From Geminicoccaceae bacterium (GTDB lineage Bacteria; Pseudomonadota; Alphaproteobacteria; Geminicoccales; Geminicoccaceae): 59,698 nucleotides of DNA. Shown piece after piece: positions 9,250 through 18,760 of the stretch (positions are counted from its first letter, which is position 1; each line of letters starts with the position of its first letter). The position numbers and the translations under genes were made by a program. Location: assembly GCA_020638495.1 (NCBI GenBank), contig JACKIN010000019.1:1-59698 (forward strand), given 5' to 3'. The notes under the pieces were generated by a model. It had not been told where the DNA came from. It saw only the letters and a list, made by a program, of their open reading frames with translations, and did no database searches.

Positions 9250-9300
9250 CCCGTGCCATTCGGCAGTGGTGCGGACTCGAATTGGCACGGCGCCGAAGCC

Positions 9301-9387
9301 GCGCGGGCGTGGTGGAACTGGTAGACACGCAGGATTTAGGTTCCTGTGGCGCGAGCCGTGGGGGTTCAAGTCCCTCCGCCCGCACCA
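9301..9387 (+). tRNA. tRNA-Leu, anticodon TAG
   Basis: An 87-nt class II tRNA with encoded CCA. The acceptor GCGGGCG pairs with CGCCCGC. The anticodon stem CAGGA/TCCTG encloses loop TTTAGGT, giving anticodon TAG for CUA codons. A long variable arm and T loop GTTCAAGTC are present. It lies about 100 nt upstream of tig. Confidence 0.97.
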
Positions 9388-9487
9388 AAGAGATCCCAGG
9401 TGCGCGAGCAGGCGGGGATGCCGTCCCGGAACGGTCGGCGACGCCGCTGGTGGTGTTGACGGATACGATCGAGCGAGAGCGAGAGCG

Positions 9488-10852
9488 ATGCAGGTTACCG
9501 AAGTTGCGGCCGATGGTCTCAAGCGTGAGTACAAGGTCGTCGTGGCGGCGAGCGAGATTCAAGGCAGGGTCGATGCGCGGCTGAAGAAGCTGGCGAAGAC
9601 GGTGCGAATGCCCGGCTTTCGCCCGGGCAAGGCGCCGCTGACGCTGCTCAAGAAGCAGTATGGGCGCTCGGTGATGGGCGAAGTGCTCGAGCAGACGGTC
9701 GACGAGGGCTCGAGGCAGGCGATCGAGGACCACAAGCTGAAGCCGGCGTTGCGGCCGAAGATCGAGGTGACGAGCTTCGACGACGGCGCGGATCTCGAGT
9801 TCAAGCTCGACCTCGAAGTCTTGCCCGATGTGCCAGAAGTGGATGTGAAGGCGATCAGCCTGACCCGCCAAGTCGTGGAGATCGACGAGGAGCGCGTCGC
9901 CCAGGCCATCGACAACCTCGCCAAGGCGCGCCGTCGCTACGAGCCTCTGGCCGAGCCGCGAGCCGTGGTCGATGGTGATCAGGTAACGCTCGATTTCAAG
10001 GGTTCGATCGACGGCGAGGCGTTCGAGGGCGGCAGCGCCGAGGGCTTCGAGCTGGTCATTGGCAGTGGCAGCATGATCCCCGGCTTCGAGGCTGGTCTCA
10101 TCGGCAGGAATGCAGACGCGACTGCGACGATCGAGGCGACGTTCCCTGATGACTACGGCCGTGAAGACCTTCGGGGCAAAGCGGCGCAGTTCGAGGTGAC
10201 GATCCGCGAGATCAAGGCCGCGGCGCCAGTGACCGTCGACGACGAGTTCGCGAAGGAACTCGGCGCGGAGAGCCTCGATGACCTGAAGGCCAAGATCAGG
10301 GGTCGGCTGGCGGATGATTATCGCAGCATCGGTCGCAGCAAGGTCAAGCGTGCGCTGCTCGACGATCTGGCCGAGCGCTGCCGCTTCGATGTGCCGGAAG
10401 GGATGGTCGAGCTCGAGTTTCAGTCGATCTGGCGGCAGCTCGAGGAGGAGCTGAAGCGCACGGAGAGCACCTTCGAGAGCATGGACCAGACCGAGGAGGA
10501 GCTGCGGGCGGAGTATCGCGCCATTGCTGAGCGGCGCGTCCGTCTCGGCCTGGTGCTTTCCGATATTGGTCTAAAGAACGAGGTCAAAGTCGAGGGTGCC
10601 GAGCTGCAGCAGGCGGTGATCGGGCAGGCGCGGCGCTATCCGGGTCAGGAGAAGCAGGTCTTCGAGTATTTCCGCGATACGCCGGCGGCGCTCGAGCATC
10701 TGCGGGCTCCGATCTTCGAGGACAAGGTCGTCGATTTCCTGCTCGAGCTGGCGCAGGTCACCGACGTGCCCGTGACGATCGAGGAACTCATGAAGGATCC
10801 CGATGCCGACGCAGAAGACGCGCCGGCGAGCCCGAACGCGACGCCGGCATAA
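9488..10852 (+). CDS. tig: Trigger factor (ribosome-associated chaperone, PPIase)
   Basis: 454 aa. The N-terminal ribosome-binding domain contains the signature GFRPGKAPL at about residues 45-53. The central FKBP-type PPIase domain starts at about 160 (GDQVTLDFKGSIDGEAFEGG ... SMIPGFEAGLIG), and the C-terminal helical chaperone arms follow. I chose the ATG at 9488, preceded by GAGAGCGAGAGCG, because it gives the standard MQVTEVAADGLKREYKV start; the longer frame runs into the tRNA. The stop codon overlaps an upstream possible clpP start (TAATG). The order tig-clpP-clpX-lon is classic and couples nascent chain folding with ATP-dependent proteolysis. Confidence 0.97.
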   Translation: MQVTEVAADGLKREYKVVVAASEIQGRVDARLKKLAKTVRMPGFRPGKAPLTLLKKQYGRSVMGEVLEQTVDEGSRQAIEDHKLKPALRPKIEVTSFDDGADLEFKLDLEVLPDVPEVDVKAISLTRQVVEIDEERVAQAIDNLAKARRRYEPLAEPRAVVDGDQVTLDFKGSIDGEAFEGGSAEGFELVIGSGSMIPGFEAGLIGRNADATATIEATFPDDYGREDLRGKAAQFEVTIREIKAAAPVTVDDEFAKELGAESLDDLKAKIRGRLADDYRSIGRSKVKRALLDDLAERCRFDVPEGMVELEFQSIWRQLEEELKRTESTFESMDQTEEELRAEYRAIAERRVRLGLVLSDIGLKNEVKVEGAELQQAVIGQARRYPGQEKQVFEYFRDTPAALEHLRAPIFEDKVVDFLLELAQVTDVPVTIEELMKDPDADAEDAPASPNATPA

Positions 10853-10893
10853 TGTCGGTAGTCGCATTGTCGGCCCATTCTACAGGTGAGACG

Positions 10894-11511
10894 ATGCATC
10901 CGATCGTAAGTCAATTGGTGCCGATGGTCGTCGAGCAGACCAGCCGTGGCGAGCGCGCCTATGACATCTATTCCCGGATGTTGAAGGAGCGCATCATTTT
11001 CGTGACCGGGCCTATCGAGGACTATATGGCGAGCCTGATCAGCGCGCAATTGCTGTTCTGCGAGGCGGACAACCCGGAGAAGGACGTAGCGCTCTACATC
11101 AACTCACCGGGTGGCCTGGTCACAGCCGGCCTCGCCGTCTACGACACCATTCAGTACATCCGCTGTGACGTGGTAACGCTTTGCATCGGTCAGGCGGCCA
11201 GCATGGGCTCATTGCTGCTCGCCGCAGGCGCCAAGGGCAAGCGATTCTGCCTGCCGAATGCCCGCGTGATGACCCATCAGCCGTCTGGAGGATATCAGGG
11301 GCAGGCCGCCGATATCGAGATTCACGCGCGAGAAATCCTCAACGTCAAGCAGCGCCTCAATGCCATCTACATGAAGCACACGGGGCGGACGATGGACGAG
11401 ATCGAAGCGAAGCTCGACCGCGACACGTTCATGAGCGCGGAGGAGGCCAAGGAGTTCGGTATCGTCGACGATGTGGTCGTCCAGCGGCCGAGGACGCTGA
11501 CCGAGAAATAG
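10894..11511 (+). CDS. clpP: ATP-dependent Clp protease proteolytic subunit
   Basis: A 205-aa serine peptidase that forms the two-ring Clp chamber. The catalytic residues are S103 in GQAASMGS, H128 in MTHQPSGG and an Asp in the RDTFMSAEEAKEFG segment. The frame also has an ATG at 10852 overlapping the tig stop. I prefer the ATG at 10894, because it follows AGGTGAG and gives the usual MxPIVxxLVPMVVEQT N-terminus; with the upstream start the protein would carry 14 extra residues. Its partner clpX is 260 nt downstream. ClpXP in this class degrades regulators such as CtrA, a family-level remark only. Confidence 0.97.
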   Translation: MHPIVSQLVPMVVEQTSRGERAYDIYSRMLKERIIFVTGPIEDYMASLISAQLLFCEADNPEKDVALYINSPGGLVTAGLAVYDTIQYIRCDVVTLCIGQAASMGSLLLAAGAKGKRFCLPNARVMTHQPSGGYQGQAADIEIHAREILNVKQRLNAIYMKHTGRTMDEIEAKLDRDTFMSAEEAKEFGIVDDVVVQRPRTLTEK

Positions 11512-11771
11512 GCGTGGCAGCGGCCTTAGCCCCCTTTCCTCGGATGGCTGCCCGCCTACTTCCGGCAGAGCGGTGACTGTGCCACGACGGAGCTTGCATG
11601 AGCGGGCAGCGCGTGGTTCAGTGCCGTCGGCGAGGTGCGGTCGCGAATTCGGTTTCGAATGGTCAGCCGCGATTTCGACGAGCCAGCCATGGTGCCAGGT
11701 AGGGTGCGGATGCCGCAGGTCTTCTGCCGCCGTTCCGAAGCGGATGAAAAGCGACTGAGGTCGAAGTCTCG
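11512..11771. other. clpP-clpX intergenic region
   Basis: 260 nt without a recognisable gene. It probably contains a separate clpX promoter, but I found no convincing -35/-10 pair and no hairpin followed by a T tract. Confidence 0.5.
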
Positions 11772-13034
11772 ATGAGCAAGTCCAGCGGCGACTCGAAGAA
11801 CACCCTCTACTGCTCGTTCTGCGGCAAGAGCCAACATGAGGTCCGCAAGCTCATCGCCGGTCCGACGGTGTTCATCTGCGACGAGTGTGTCGAGCTCTGC
11901 ATGGACATCATCCGTGAGGAGAACAAGAGCGCCATCGCCAAGAGCCGGGCGGGGGTGCCGACACCGGCGGAGATCAACGACGTCCTCGACGACTACGTGA
12001 TTGGCCAGGATCACGCCAAGCGTGTCCTGTCGGTTGCCGTGCACAATCACTACAAGCGCTTGGCGCACGGCTCGAAGGGTGGGGAGGTCGAGCTAGCGAA
12101 ATCGAACATCCTGCTGATTGGTCCGACCGGCTGCGGCAAGACCCTGCTCGCCCAGACGCTCGCCCGTACGCTGGATGTGCCGTTCACCATGGCGGATGCG
12201 ACGACCCTCACCGAAGCCGGCTATGTCGGCGAGGACGTCGAGAACATTATTCTCAAGCTGCTTCAGGCAGCGGACTACAATGTCGAGCGGGCGCAGCGCG
12301 GCATCGTCTACATCGACGAGGTCGACAAGATCAGCCGCAAGTCGGAGAACCCGTCCATCACCCGCGACGTCTCGGGCGAGGGTGTGCAGCAGGCGCTGTT
12401 GAAGATCATCGAGGGAACCGTGGCGAGTGTGCCGCCCCAGGGCGGACGCAAGCATCCTCAGCAGGAGTTTCTGCAGGTCGATACGACGAATATCCTGTTC
12501 ATCTGCGGAGGTGCCTTCGCCGGCCTCGAGAAGATCATCACGCAGCGCGGCAAGCCGCGCTCGATGGGATTCGGTGCTGCGGTAAGTGCCCCCGACGAGC
12601 GCCGAAGCGGTGACGTGCTGCGCGAGGTCGAGCCGGACGATCTTCTGAAGTTCGGGCTCATTCCCGAGTTCGTCGGCAGGTTGCCGGTGGTCGCCACCCT
12701 CAGCGACCTCGATATCGACGCCCTGGTGAAGATTCTCAAGGAGCCGAAGAACGCGCTCGTCAAGCAGTACCAGAAGCTCTTCGAGATGGAGGATGTGAAG
12801 CTCACCTTCACCGAGGACGCGCTGAAGTCGATTGCGCTTAAGGGTATCCAGCGCAAGACCGGGGCCCGGGGCCTGCGGTCGATCATGGAGGGCATTCTGC
12901 TCGAGACGATGTTCGATCTGCCGTCGATGACCAGCGTCGTCGAGGTGGTGGTCAACAAGGAGGTCGTGGACAACAACGCCAAGCCGTTGATGATTCACAC
13001 CGAACGCAAAGGCGACCTTGGTTCCGCCAGCTGA
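11772..13034 (+). CDS. clpX: ATP-dependent Clp protease ATP-binding subunit ClpX
   Basis: A 420-aa AAA+ unfoldase. The N-terminal C4 zinc domain has C14, C17, C36 and C39 (YCSFCGKS ... FICDECVELC). The ATPase core has Walker A GPTGCGKT, the pore loop GYVGED, Walker B YIDEVDKI and the ClpP-binding IGF-type loop region (SMGFGAAV, here GFG rather than IGF). Sensor 2 GARGLRSI is near the C-terminus. Length is normal. It feeds substrates into the ClpP chamber encoded upstream, and lon follows 213 nt downstream. Confidence 0.98.
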   Translation: MSKSSGDSKNTLYCSFCGKSQHEVRKLIAGPTVFICDECVELCMDIIREENKSAIAKSRAGVPTPAEINDVLDDYVIGQDHAKRVLSVAVHNHYKRLAHGSKGGEVELAKSNILLIGPTGCGKTLLAQTLARTLDVPFTMADATTLTEAGYVGEDVENIILKLLQAADYNVERAQRGIVYIDEVDKISRKSENPSITRDVSGEGVQQALLKIIEGTVASVPPQGGRKHPQQEFLQVDTTNILFICGGAFAGLEKIITQRGKPRSMGFGAAVSAPDERRSGDVLREVEPDDLLKFGLIPEFVGRLPVVATLSDLDIDALVKILKEPKNALVKQYQKLFEMEDVKLTFTEDALKSIALKGIQRKTGARGLRSIMEGILLETMFDLPSMTSVVEVVVNKEVVDNNAKPLMIHTERKGDLGSAS

Positions 13035-13161
13035 CGTCAACAGCGCGGCACACCGCCGCACTGTCCACTTCTCGTTGAGAAACCCGAGAAAGCTCGTCCC
13101 TCGTGGCGCCTGCCATCGACGCTCGCGCACGCCTGCCATGGCACGCCTTGTCGGTCGCTGC

Positions 13162-13190
13162 CTTGAAAGCGCGTCGGGTTCGGGCCACCT
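13162..13190 (+). promoter_or_regulatory. Candidate heat-shock (RpoH) promoter upstream of lon
   Basis: CTTGAAA (13162-13168) matches the RpoH -35 element, with CCACCT (13185-13190) 16 nt later as a weak -10. It lies about 60 nt before the lon ATG. lon is heat-shock controlled in many proteobacteria, which makes the placement attractive, but the -10 match is poor. Confidence 0.3.
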
Positions 13191-13247
13191 CTTGGGCGGT
13201 ATCAGGCGTGGCGGGCCGCTATCGGTTCGCCCCTGCGGTGAGGTCTA

Positions 13248-15650
13248 ATGGTCGAGACAGCCCAAACGACGATCTACCCTGTTCTCCCTTTGCGCGATAT
13301 CGTTGTGTTTCCGCACATGATCGTGCCGCTCTTTGTCGGCCGCGAGAAGTCGATTCATGCACTCGAGGAGGTCATGAAGGAGGACAAGCAGATCCTTCTC
13401 GTGACCCAGCGAAACGCGAGCCAGGACGATCCTGGACCCGACGACATCTATCGGGTCGGCACGGTGAGCAGCGTGTTGCAACTCCTGAAGCTGCCGGATG
13501 GCACGGTGAAGGTTCTGGTCGAAGGAACCTCGCGCGCCGAGATCACGGATTTCATCGACAATCCGCGGTTCGTTCAGGTGAACGCCACGGCACTCGAGGA
13601 TCGGGCGACCGAGCACCGCGAGGTCGAGGCCTTGGCGCGCGCGGTGGTCACGCAGTTCGAGCAATACGTCAAGCTGAACAAGAAGGTGCCGCCGGAGGTC
13701 CTGGTCTCGCTGTCGCAGATCGACGACCCGGACAAGCTCGCCGACACGGTGTCGGCGCATCTCTCGCTGAAGATCGCCGACAAGCAGGATCTGCTGGAGA
13801 CGTCCTCCCTAACCGAGCGTCTGGAGCGTCTCTACGGCTTCATGGAGGGCGAGATCAGCGTCCTGCAGGTTGAGAAGCGCATCCGCAGTCGCGTCAAACG
13901 CCAGATGGAGAAGACGCAGCGCGAGTACTATCTCAACGAGCAGATGAAGGCGATCCAGAAGGAGCTCGGCGAGCTCGAGGATGGCAAGGACGAAGCTTCG
14001 GAGCTGGAGGAGCGTATCAAGAAGACGCGCTTCAGCAAGGAGGGGCGCGACAAGGCGCTGGCCGAGCTCAAGAAGCTCAGGACCATGAGCCCGATGTCCG
14101 CCGAGGCCACCGTCGTCCGCAACTACCTCGACTGGATGCTGTCGATCCCATGGAAGAAGCGGTCGAAGGTCAAGAAGGACATCAAGCTGGCCCAGCAGAT
14201 TCTCGACGCGGATCACTACGGCCTGGCCAAGGTCAAGGAGCGGATCATCGAGTACCTCGCGGTCCAGCAGCGGGTCGACAAGATGAAGGGGCCGATCCTC
14301 TGCTTGGTCGGCCCGCCCGGTGTCGGCAAGACGAGCCTCGGGAAGTCGCTCGCCAGGGCCACCGGCCGGAACTTCATCCGCTTCTCGCTCGGCGGTGTGC
14401 GTGACGAGGCGGAGATCCGTGGTCACCGGCGCACCTATATCGGGTCGCTGCCCGGCAAGATCATCCAGAGCATGAAGAAGGCGAAGACGTCGAATCCCCT
14501 CTTCATGCTCGACGAAATCGATAAGATGGGGTCGGACTTTCGCGGCGATCCTTCCTCCGCCTTGCTCGAGGTGCTCGATCCCGAGCAGAACGCCAACTTC
14601 AATGACCACTACCTGGAGGTCGACTACGATCTTTCGGATGTGATGTTCGTCTGCACGGCCAACACGCTGCGGATGCCGCAGCCGCTGCTCGATCGCATGG
14701 AGATCATCCGCCTCGCCGGGTACACCGAGGACGAGAAGGTCGAGATCGCCAAGAGCCATCTGATCGGCAAGCAGCGCAAGCAGCACGGCCTCAGCGAGGC
14801 CGAGTGGGCTATCAACGACGAGGCTCTGCTCGATCTGATCCGCTACTTCACGCGCGAGGCCGGCGTCAGGAATTTGGAACGCGAGCTCGCCAACCTGGCA
14901 CGCAAGTCGGTCAAGGAGATCGTCGGTGGCGAGAAGAAGCAGGTCAGGATCACTCGGCGCAATCTCGACAAGTATGCCGGTGTGCGGAAGTACCGCTACG
15001 GCGAGGCGGAGATGGACGATCTCGTCGGGGTGACGACGGGCCTGGCATGGACCGAGGTCGGCGGCGAGCTCTTGACCATCGAGTCGGTGCTGGTGCCCGG
15101 CAAGGGCAAGATGACCATCACCGGCAAACTGGGCGATGTGATGCAGGAGTCGGTTCAGGCTGCCAAGAGCTATGTCCGCTCCCGCTCCCGTCGCCTTGGC
15201 ATCGAGCCCGATCTTTTCGAGAGCACCGACATCCACATCCACGTGCCGGAAGGCGCCACGCCGAAGGACGGACCCTCTGCCGGCGTTGCGATGGTGACCT
15301 CGATTGTCTCGGTGCTGACCAAGATTCCCGTCAAGGCCAGCGTTGCGATGACGGGGGAAGTCACGCTCCGGGGCCGGGTGCTGCCGATCGGCGGGCTGAA
15401 GGAGAAGCTGCTTGCGGCGCTCCGAGGCGGGATCAAGACGGTTCTCATTCCCAAGGAGAACGAGAAGGATCTGGTCGAAATCCCGGATAACGTGAAGAAG
15501 GGGTTGCAGATCATTCCGGTGGCCAATGCCGACGAGGTTCTGCAGGTGGCCTTGGCGAGTTTGCCCGAGCCGCTGGCTGAGCCGGAGATCAGTCCCGAGA
15601 TTGCGGCTACGGCCGCTCCAACCGGCGAGGTGGCAAGATTGCCGAATTGA
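13248..15650 (+). CDS. lon: ATP-dependent protease Lon
   Basis: An 800-aa LonA protease. The N-terminal substrate-binding domain (about 1-200) begins TIYPVLPLRDIVVFP. A coiled helical region follows (KRQMEKTQREYYLNEQMKAI). The AAA+ module has Walker A GPPGVGKTS and Walker B PLFMLDEIDKMG. The C-terminal S16 peptidase domain has catalytic Ser in PKDGPSAGVAM and catalytic Lys in GGLKEKLLAA. Length is standard. The ATG follows GTGAGGTCT. A strong terminator lies 27 nt after the stop, so this is the last gene of the tig-clpP-clpX-lon set. Lon degrades misfolded and specific regulatory proteins in the cytoplasm. Confidence 0.98.
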   Translation: MVETAQTTIYPVLPLRDIVVFPHMIVPLFVGREKSIHALEEVMKEDKQILLVTQRNASQDDPGPDDIYRVGTVSSVLQLLKLPDGTVKVLVEGTSRAEITDFIDNPRFVQVNATALEDRATEHREVEALARAVVTQFEQYVKLNKKVPPEVLVSLSQIDDPDKLADTVSAHLSLKIADKQDLLETSSLTERLERLYGFMEGEISVLQVEKRIRSRVKRQMEKTQREYYLNEQMKAIQKELGELEDGKDEASELEERIKKTRFSKEGRDKALAELKKLRTMSPMSAEATVVRNYLDWMLSIPWKKRSKVKKDIKLAQQILDADHYGLAKVKERIIEYLAVQQRVDKMKGPILCLVGPPGVGKTSLGKSLARATGRNFIRFSLGGVRDEAEIRGHRRTYIGSLPGKIIQSMKKAKTSNPLFMLDEIDKMGSDFRGDPSSALLEVLDPEQNANFNDHYLEVDYDLSDVMFVCTANTLRMPQPLLDRMEIIRLAGYTEDEKVEIAKSHLIGKQRKQHGLSEAEWAINDEALLDLIRYFTREAGVRNLERELANLARKSVKEIVGGEKKQVRITRRNLDKYAGVRKYRYGEAEMDDLVGVTTGLAWTEVGGELLTIESVLVPGKGKMTITGKLGDVMQESVQAAKSYVRSRSRRLGIEPDLFESTDIHIHVPEGATPKDGPSAGVAMVTSIVSVLTKIPVKASVAMTGEVTLRGRVLPIGGLKEKLLAALRGGIKTVLIPKENEKDLVEIPDNVKKGLQIIPVANADEVLQVALASLPEPLAEPEISPEIAATAAPTGEVARLPN

Positions 15651-15676
15651 GCCACATTCGTACGTGATCTAACAAG

Positions 15677-15710
15677 AGACCCGCGGCTGCGTGTGCAGCG
15701 CGGGTCTTTT
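15677..15710 (+). terminator. Rho-independent terminator after lon
   Basis: AGACCCGC (15677-15684) pairs with GCGGGTCT (15700-15707). An inner GCTGC/GCAGC stem closes loop GTGT with one bulged G, and a TTTT run ends at 15710. The remaining 200 nt to the end of flgL (15711-15911) hold nothing I recognise. Confidence 0.9.
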
Positions 15711-15911
15711 CCATCAATGGTGCGTCTGTCGTGCTCGCGACGCACAAAGCGGCGAGCCACCATGCGCAAACTGGCCGCGACGACGCGCTCGGTTCGGCGA
15801 GAAGATCGGGTGGACACGACCTGCCGTCTGGCCGATCGGCGAGCCCTTGACGAGCGAAATCCCGCGGCTTCGATCAGTGCCGTTTCCAGGACGCCAGGGA
15901 CCTTTCTCGCG

Positions 15912-16805
15912 TCAGCGCAGATAGTCGGCGAGCGAGAGCGAGCTGATGCGGCTGATGGTCAGATAGGCGGCTTCGATCGCGGCCTGGTCTTTCGCCAGGC
16001 TGGTCATGGCACTTGACAGATCGGTGTCCTCGATCCGGCTCACTGTCTCGGCCAAGTAGGCTGCGCTCGCCTGGTGCGTCTGGGTGATTGCCTCGAGCCG
16101 CGTCGCACGCGCACCGAGATCGCCACGCAATCCCGTGAGACTCGAAACCGCGCCACCAAGCGTATCGACCGAAGCCTGCAACCCTGCGGTATCTCCGGCG
16201 AGGTGAGCCTCCTTCACTGTGGCCAGCACGTTCAGGAGATCGAAAGCGTCCGAGGCCGGGATGCCGTAGGAAATCTCCACGCCCTCCGCGGCACGCACAG
16301 TGAGGCGAACGTCGTCGCCGCGGTAGATGTCGGCGAGGTCCGCCGGCCCGTTGATCGTGTCGGGTAGCTCCACCGGTGCCGTATCAGTTCTGCTGCCGGC
16401 GAAGAGGTAGCGGTCGCCGAGGCGCTTGTTCAGTTGCGCTGCGACCTCCTGCAGCATCGAATCTATCTCGCTGTCGAGCGGCACGTCGCCACCGAGAGAC
16501 GGATCGAGACGCTGGATCAGGAGCGTGCGGGCGCGCTCGGCAATGTCCAGGACATTGCCGAGCGCCGTGTCCATGGTGTTGATCCGATCGGTCGTCGTCG
16601 TGTTGGTCGTGACGAACGCCGCGGCGTGGCGCTGGCTGTTCCGGGCGTGCAGCAGTAGGCCGGTCTCGCTGGCGATCTCCGAGTAGCGTTGCGCGCGTTT
16701 GCCGGTGGCGATGGCGACCTGCGTCTCGCGCATGTGGTTCTGGGTGTTCTGCAGATGGCTGTTGAGCCGATTGCTCTGGGCGACGTCACCGGTGCGTGCA
16801 ATCAT
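15912..16805 (-). CDS. flgL: Flagellar hook-filament junction protein FlgL
   Basis: A 297-aa flagellin-fold protein (HAP3). The N-terminal helical segment (NRLNSHLQNTQNHMRETQVA) and the C-terminal helix (LAKDQAAIEAAYLTISRI) are the conserved flagellin-type coiled ends, with a variable middle. It joins the hook-associated FlgK layer to the filament. It is the last gene of the flgI-flgJ-flgN-flgK-flgL unit, 15 nt after flgK. The C-terminus is slightly unusual in ending SLSLADYLR. FlgL is secreted by the flagellar type III system, so no Sec signal is expected, and none is seen. Confidence 0.9.
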   Translation of the reverse strand: MIARTGDVAQSNRLNSHLQNTQNHMRETQVAIATGKRAQRYSEIASETGLLLHARNSQRHAAAFVTTNTTTTDRINTMDTALGNVLDIAERARTLLIQRLDPSLGGDVPLDSEIDSMLQEVAAQLNKRLGDRYLFAGSRTDTAPVELPDTINGPADLADIYRGDDVRLTVRAAEGVEISYGIPASDAFDLLNVLATVKEAHLAGDTAGLQASVDTLGGAVSSLTGLRGDLGARATRLEAITQTHQASAAYLAETVSRIEDTDLSSAMTSLAKDQAAIEAAYLTISRISSLSLADYLR

Positions 16806-16820
16806 CCTTGGTCTCCCAGC

Positions 16821-18722
16821 CTACCTTGTCATGTTTACGAGTTCGCCGAACAGCTCGTTGGTGATCGAGATCAGTCGGGCCGAGACGCTGTAGGCCTGCT
16901 GATAGAGAACGAGCTTGCTCATTTCCTCGTCGAGATTGACGCCGGAAATCGATCCCTGTCGGAACTGCAGATCCTCGACCATCGACCGATCGGCAGCTTC
17001 CCGATTTGCCGCCTGGGCCGATTGCGAGGCGACGAGCGATGTCAGGTTGCCGAGATAGCCGCTCACCGTGCCGCGACTGGCCGGCAGGCCACCCCGGGCA
17101 GCACTCTGGATCTCGCGATCCAGTGCACCGGCCAGAGCCTGAAGCCCGCGCTTGTCGCCGGCACCGCCGACGGTCGGGGTCGGCCCGCTGCGGTCGAGCA
17201 CGACATTGGCAAGGAGGCCGCTATCGGCGGCAATGTCGGACCGAACCGCCAGATCGGTGCTGCGTCCGCCAGTCGACACGACGAGGTCGTTGAGCCCGAA
17301 ATAGTGCGCGAAGCCGTAGGACCAGCCGCGATCGGGTACGCTGGCCGGTGCGATGCTGCTGTCGCCCTCATCCCAGGCGAGCCGATAGGCGCTGCCGGTC
17401 CCATCGACGCCGAGCGTCACCTGCAGGCTGCCATCGGCAGGATCCAGGGCAGCCGTGCCCGTGCCACCGAGCTGCGCATTGATCTGGGTGACCACATCGG
17501 CAGGTGTGCCTGCCGCAGCCAGGTCGATCGTGACGTTCGCCGCGACGGCTCCGGCACTGTCTAAAGCCACCAGCGACGCAGTGCCTGATCGCGTCGCGGT
17601 CGCGTAGTCGGTAAAGTCCTGGCGTGTCCCATCGACCAGCGTGGGCAACGGGTGTGGCATTGCCGAGTTGTGCGCAGCGTTGAGGGCGAAGGTCAGCATG
17701 CGCGCGGTCTCGTCGAGCTGGTCGCCGAGCTCGGGGAGAACACGATCGCGCACCTCGAGCAGGCCTTGCAGGGCGCCGCCGCGGAAGGGGGAGGTGATCC
17801 GGAGATCCGCTTCCGAGATCGCCGGATCACTGGCGGCGAGTGCCTGAAGCTCGGGGGTGAGCACGGCCCGCCGGCCGCCGGTAACCAGCACGTCACCAAC
17901 CGCACCGACCAAGGGCGCGCCGGTCCCGGGATCTATCTGATTTGGTGTGAATGTGCTGATGGCGCCGAATTGCGTCGTATCCGAGACACTCGACGATGGC
18001 GTGTAGTGGAGCACGCTCGGCGCGGACTCAAGCAGCGCATGGCCGCCTGAGGTGTAGACCGCGATGGTGCCGTTGTCTTTCTGGTAGATCGAGATCTCGA
18101 TCTTCTCGGCCAGTTGCTCCAGCACCTGGTCGCGTCGATCGGCGAGGTCGGCTGTTCCACCGGTGCGCGTGATTTCCCGGTTCAGTGTGTGCAATTCCGC
18201 AAGGTCGCCGTTGATCGCCTGCACGGTCCGGCCGATCTCGCGGTCGGCGTCGGCGCGCAGTTGCTGCACTGTCGTCGCATCCTGCGTCAGCTGCCTGAGC
18301 GTATCTTGAATGGTGCCGACCACCGACGTGCGCAAGGCACGCGACTCGGGCTCGTTGGCGAGTTGCTCGAGTCCAGCGGTCAGGGTGCTCAATTGCGCTG
18401 CGAGGCCCCGATCGGCGTTACCTGGCGAGCCGAAGAGCCCGAGTTCGATGCGCGCGAAGGCCTCGCCGAGCTCGGCGTTCATGGCCAGCGAGCTGGTCTG
18501 CCGCCGCAATTCGCCATTTAGGAATTGATCGACAACGCGGGTCGTGTCGGCGGACCGCACACCCTGGGACTGGCCGTCCAGGACGTTGGTTGCCTGGTTG
18601 AGCTGCTTTCGCGTGTAGCCGTCGGTATTGGCATTTGCGACATTGTTGGCGGTGACCGAAAGGGCAAGTTGCGCGACCGACAGGCCGGAAAGCGCGGTAT
18701 TCAGGGTGGCGCTGAGACTCAT
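16821..18722 (-). CDS. flgK: Flagellar hook-associated protein FlgK
   Basis: 633 aa (HAP1). The N-terminus shows the rod/hook family signature (LNTALSGLSVAQLALSVTAN, then NVANANTDGYTRKQ) and the C-terminus the matching family segment (SGVNLDEEMSKLVLYQQAYS ... ARLISITNELFGELV). The central D2/D3-like part is variable and Ala/Thr-rich. Together with FlgL it forms the hook-filament junction. The gap to the upstream FlgN-like gene is 38 nt, and both are read in the same direction, so transcription from the flgI promoter is likely. Confidence 0.95.
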   Translation of the reverse strand: MSLSATLNTALSGLSVAQLALSVTANNVANANTDGYTRKQLNQATNVLDGQSQGVRSADTTRVVDQFLNGELRRQTSSLAMNAELGEAFARIELGLFGSPGNADRGLAAQLSTLTAGLEQLANEPESRALRTSVVGTIQDTLRQLTQDATTVQQLRADADREIGRTVQAINGDLAELHTLNREITRTGGTADLADRRDQVLEQLAEKIEISIYQKDNGTIAVYTSGGHALLESAPSVLHYTPSSSVSDTTQFGAISTFTPNQIDPGTGAPLVGAVGDVLVTGGRRAVLTPELQALAASDPAISEADLRITSPFRGGALQGLLEVRDRVLPELGDQLDETARMLTFALNAAHNSAMPHPLPTLVDGTRQDFTDYATATRSGTASLVALDSAGAVAANVTIDLAAAGTPADVVTQINAQLGGTGTAALDPADGSLQVTLGVDGTGSAYRLAWDEGDSSIAPASVPDRGWSYGFAHYFGLNDLVVSTGGRSTDLAVRSDIAADSGLLANVVLDRSGPTPTVGGAGDKRGLQALAGALDREIQSAARGGLPASRGTVSGYLGNLTSLVASQSAQAANREAADRSMVEDLQFRQGSISGVNLDEEMSKLVLYQQAYSVSARLISITNELFGELVNMTR

Positions 18723-18760
18723 CGACGAGAACCTCCCCGGGATCGACTGGCCGGCACGAT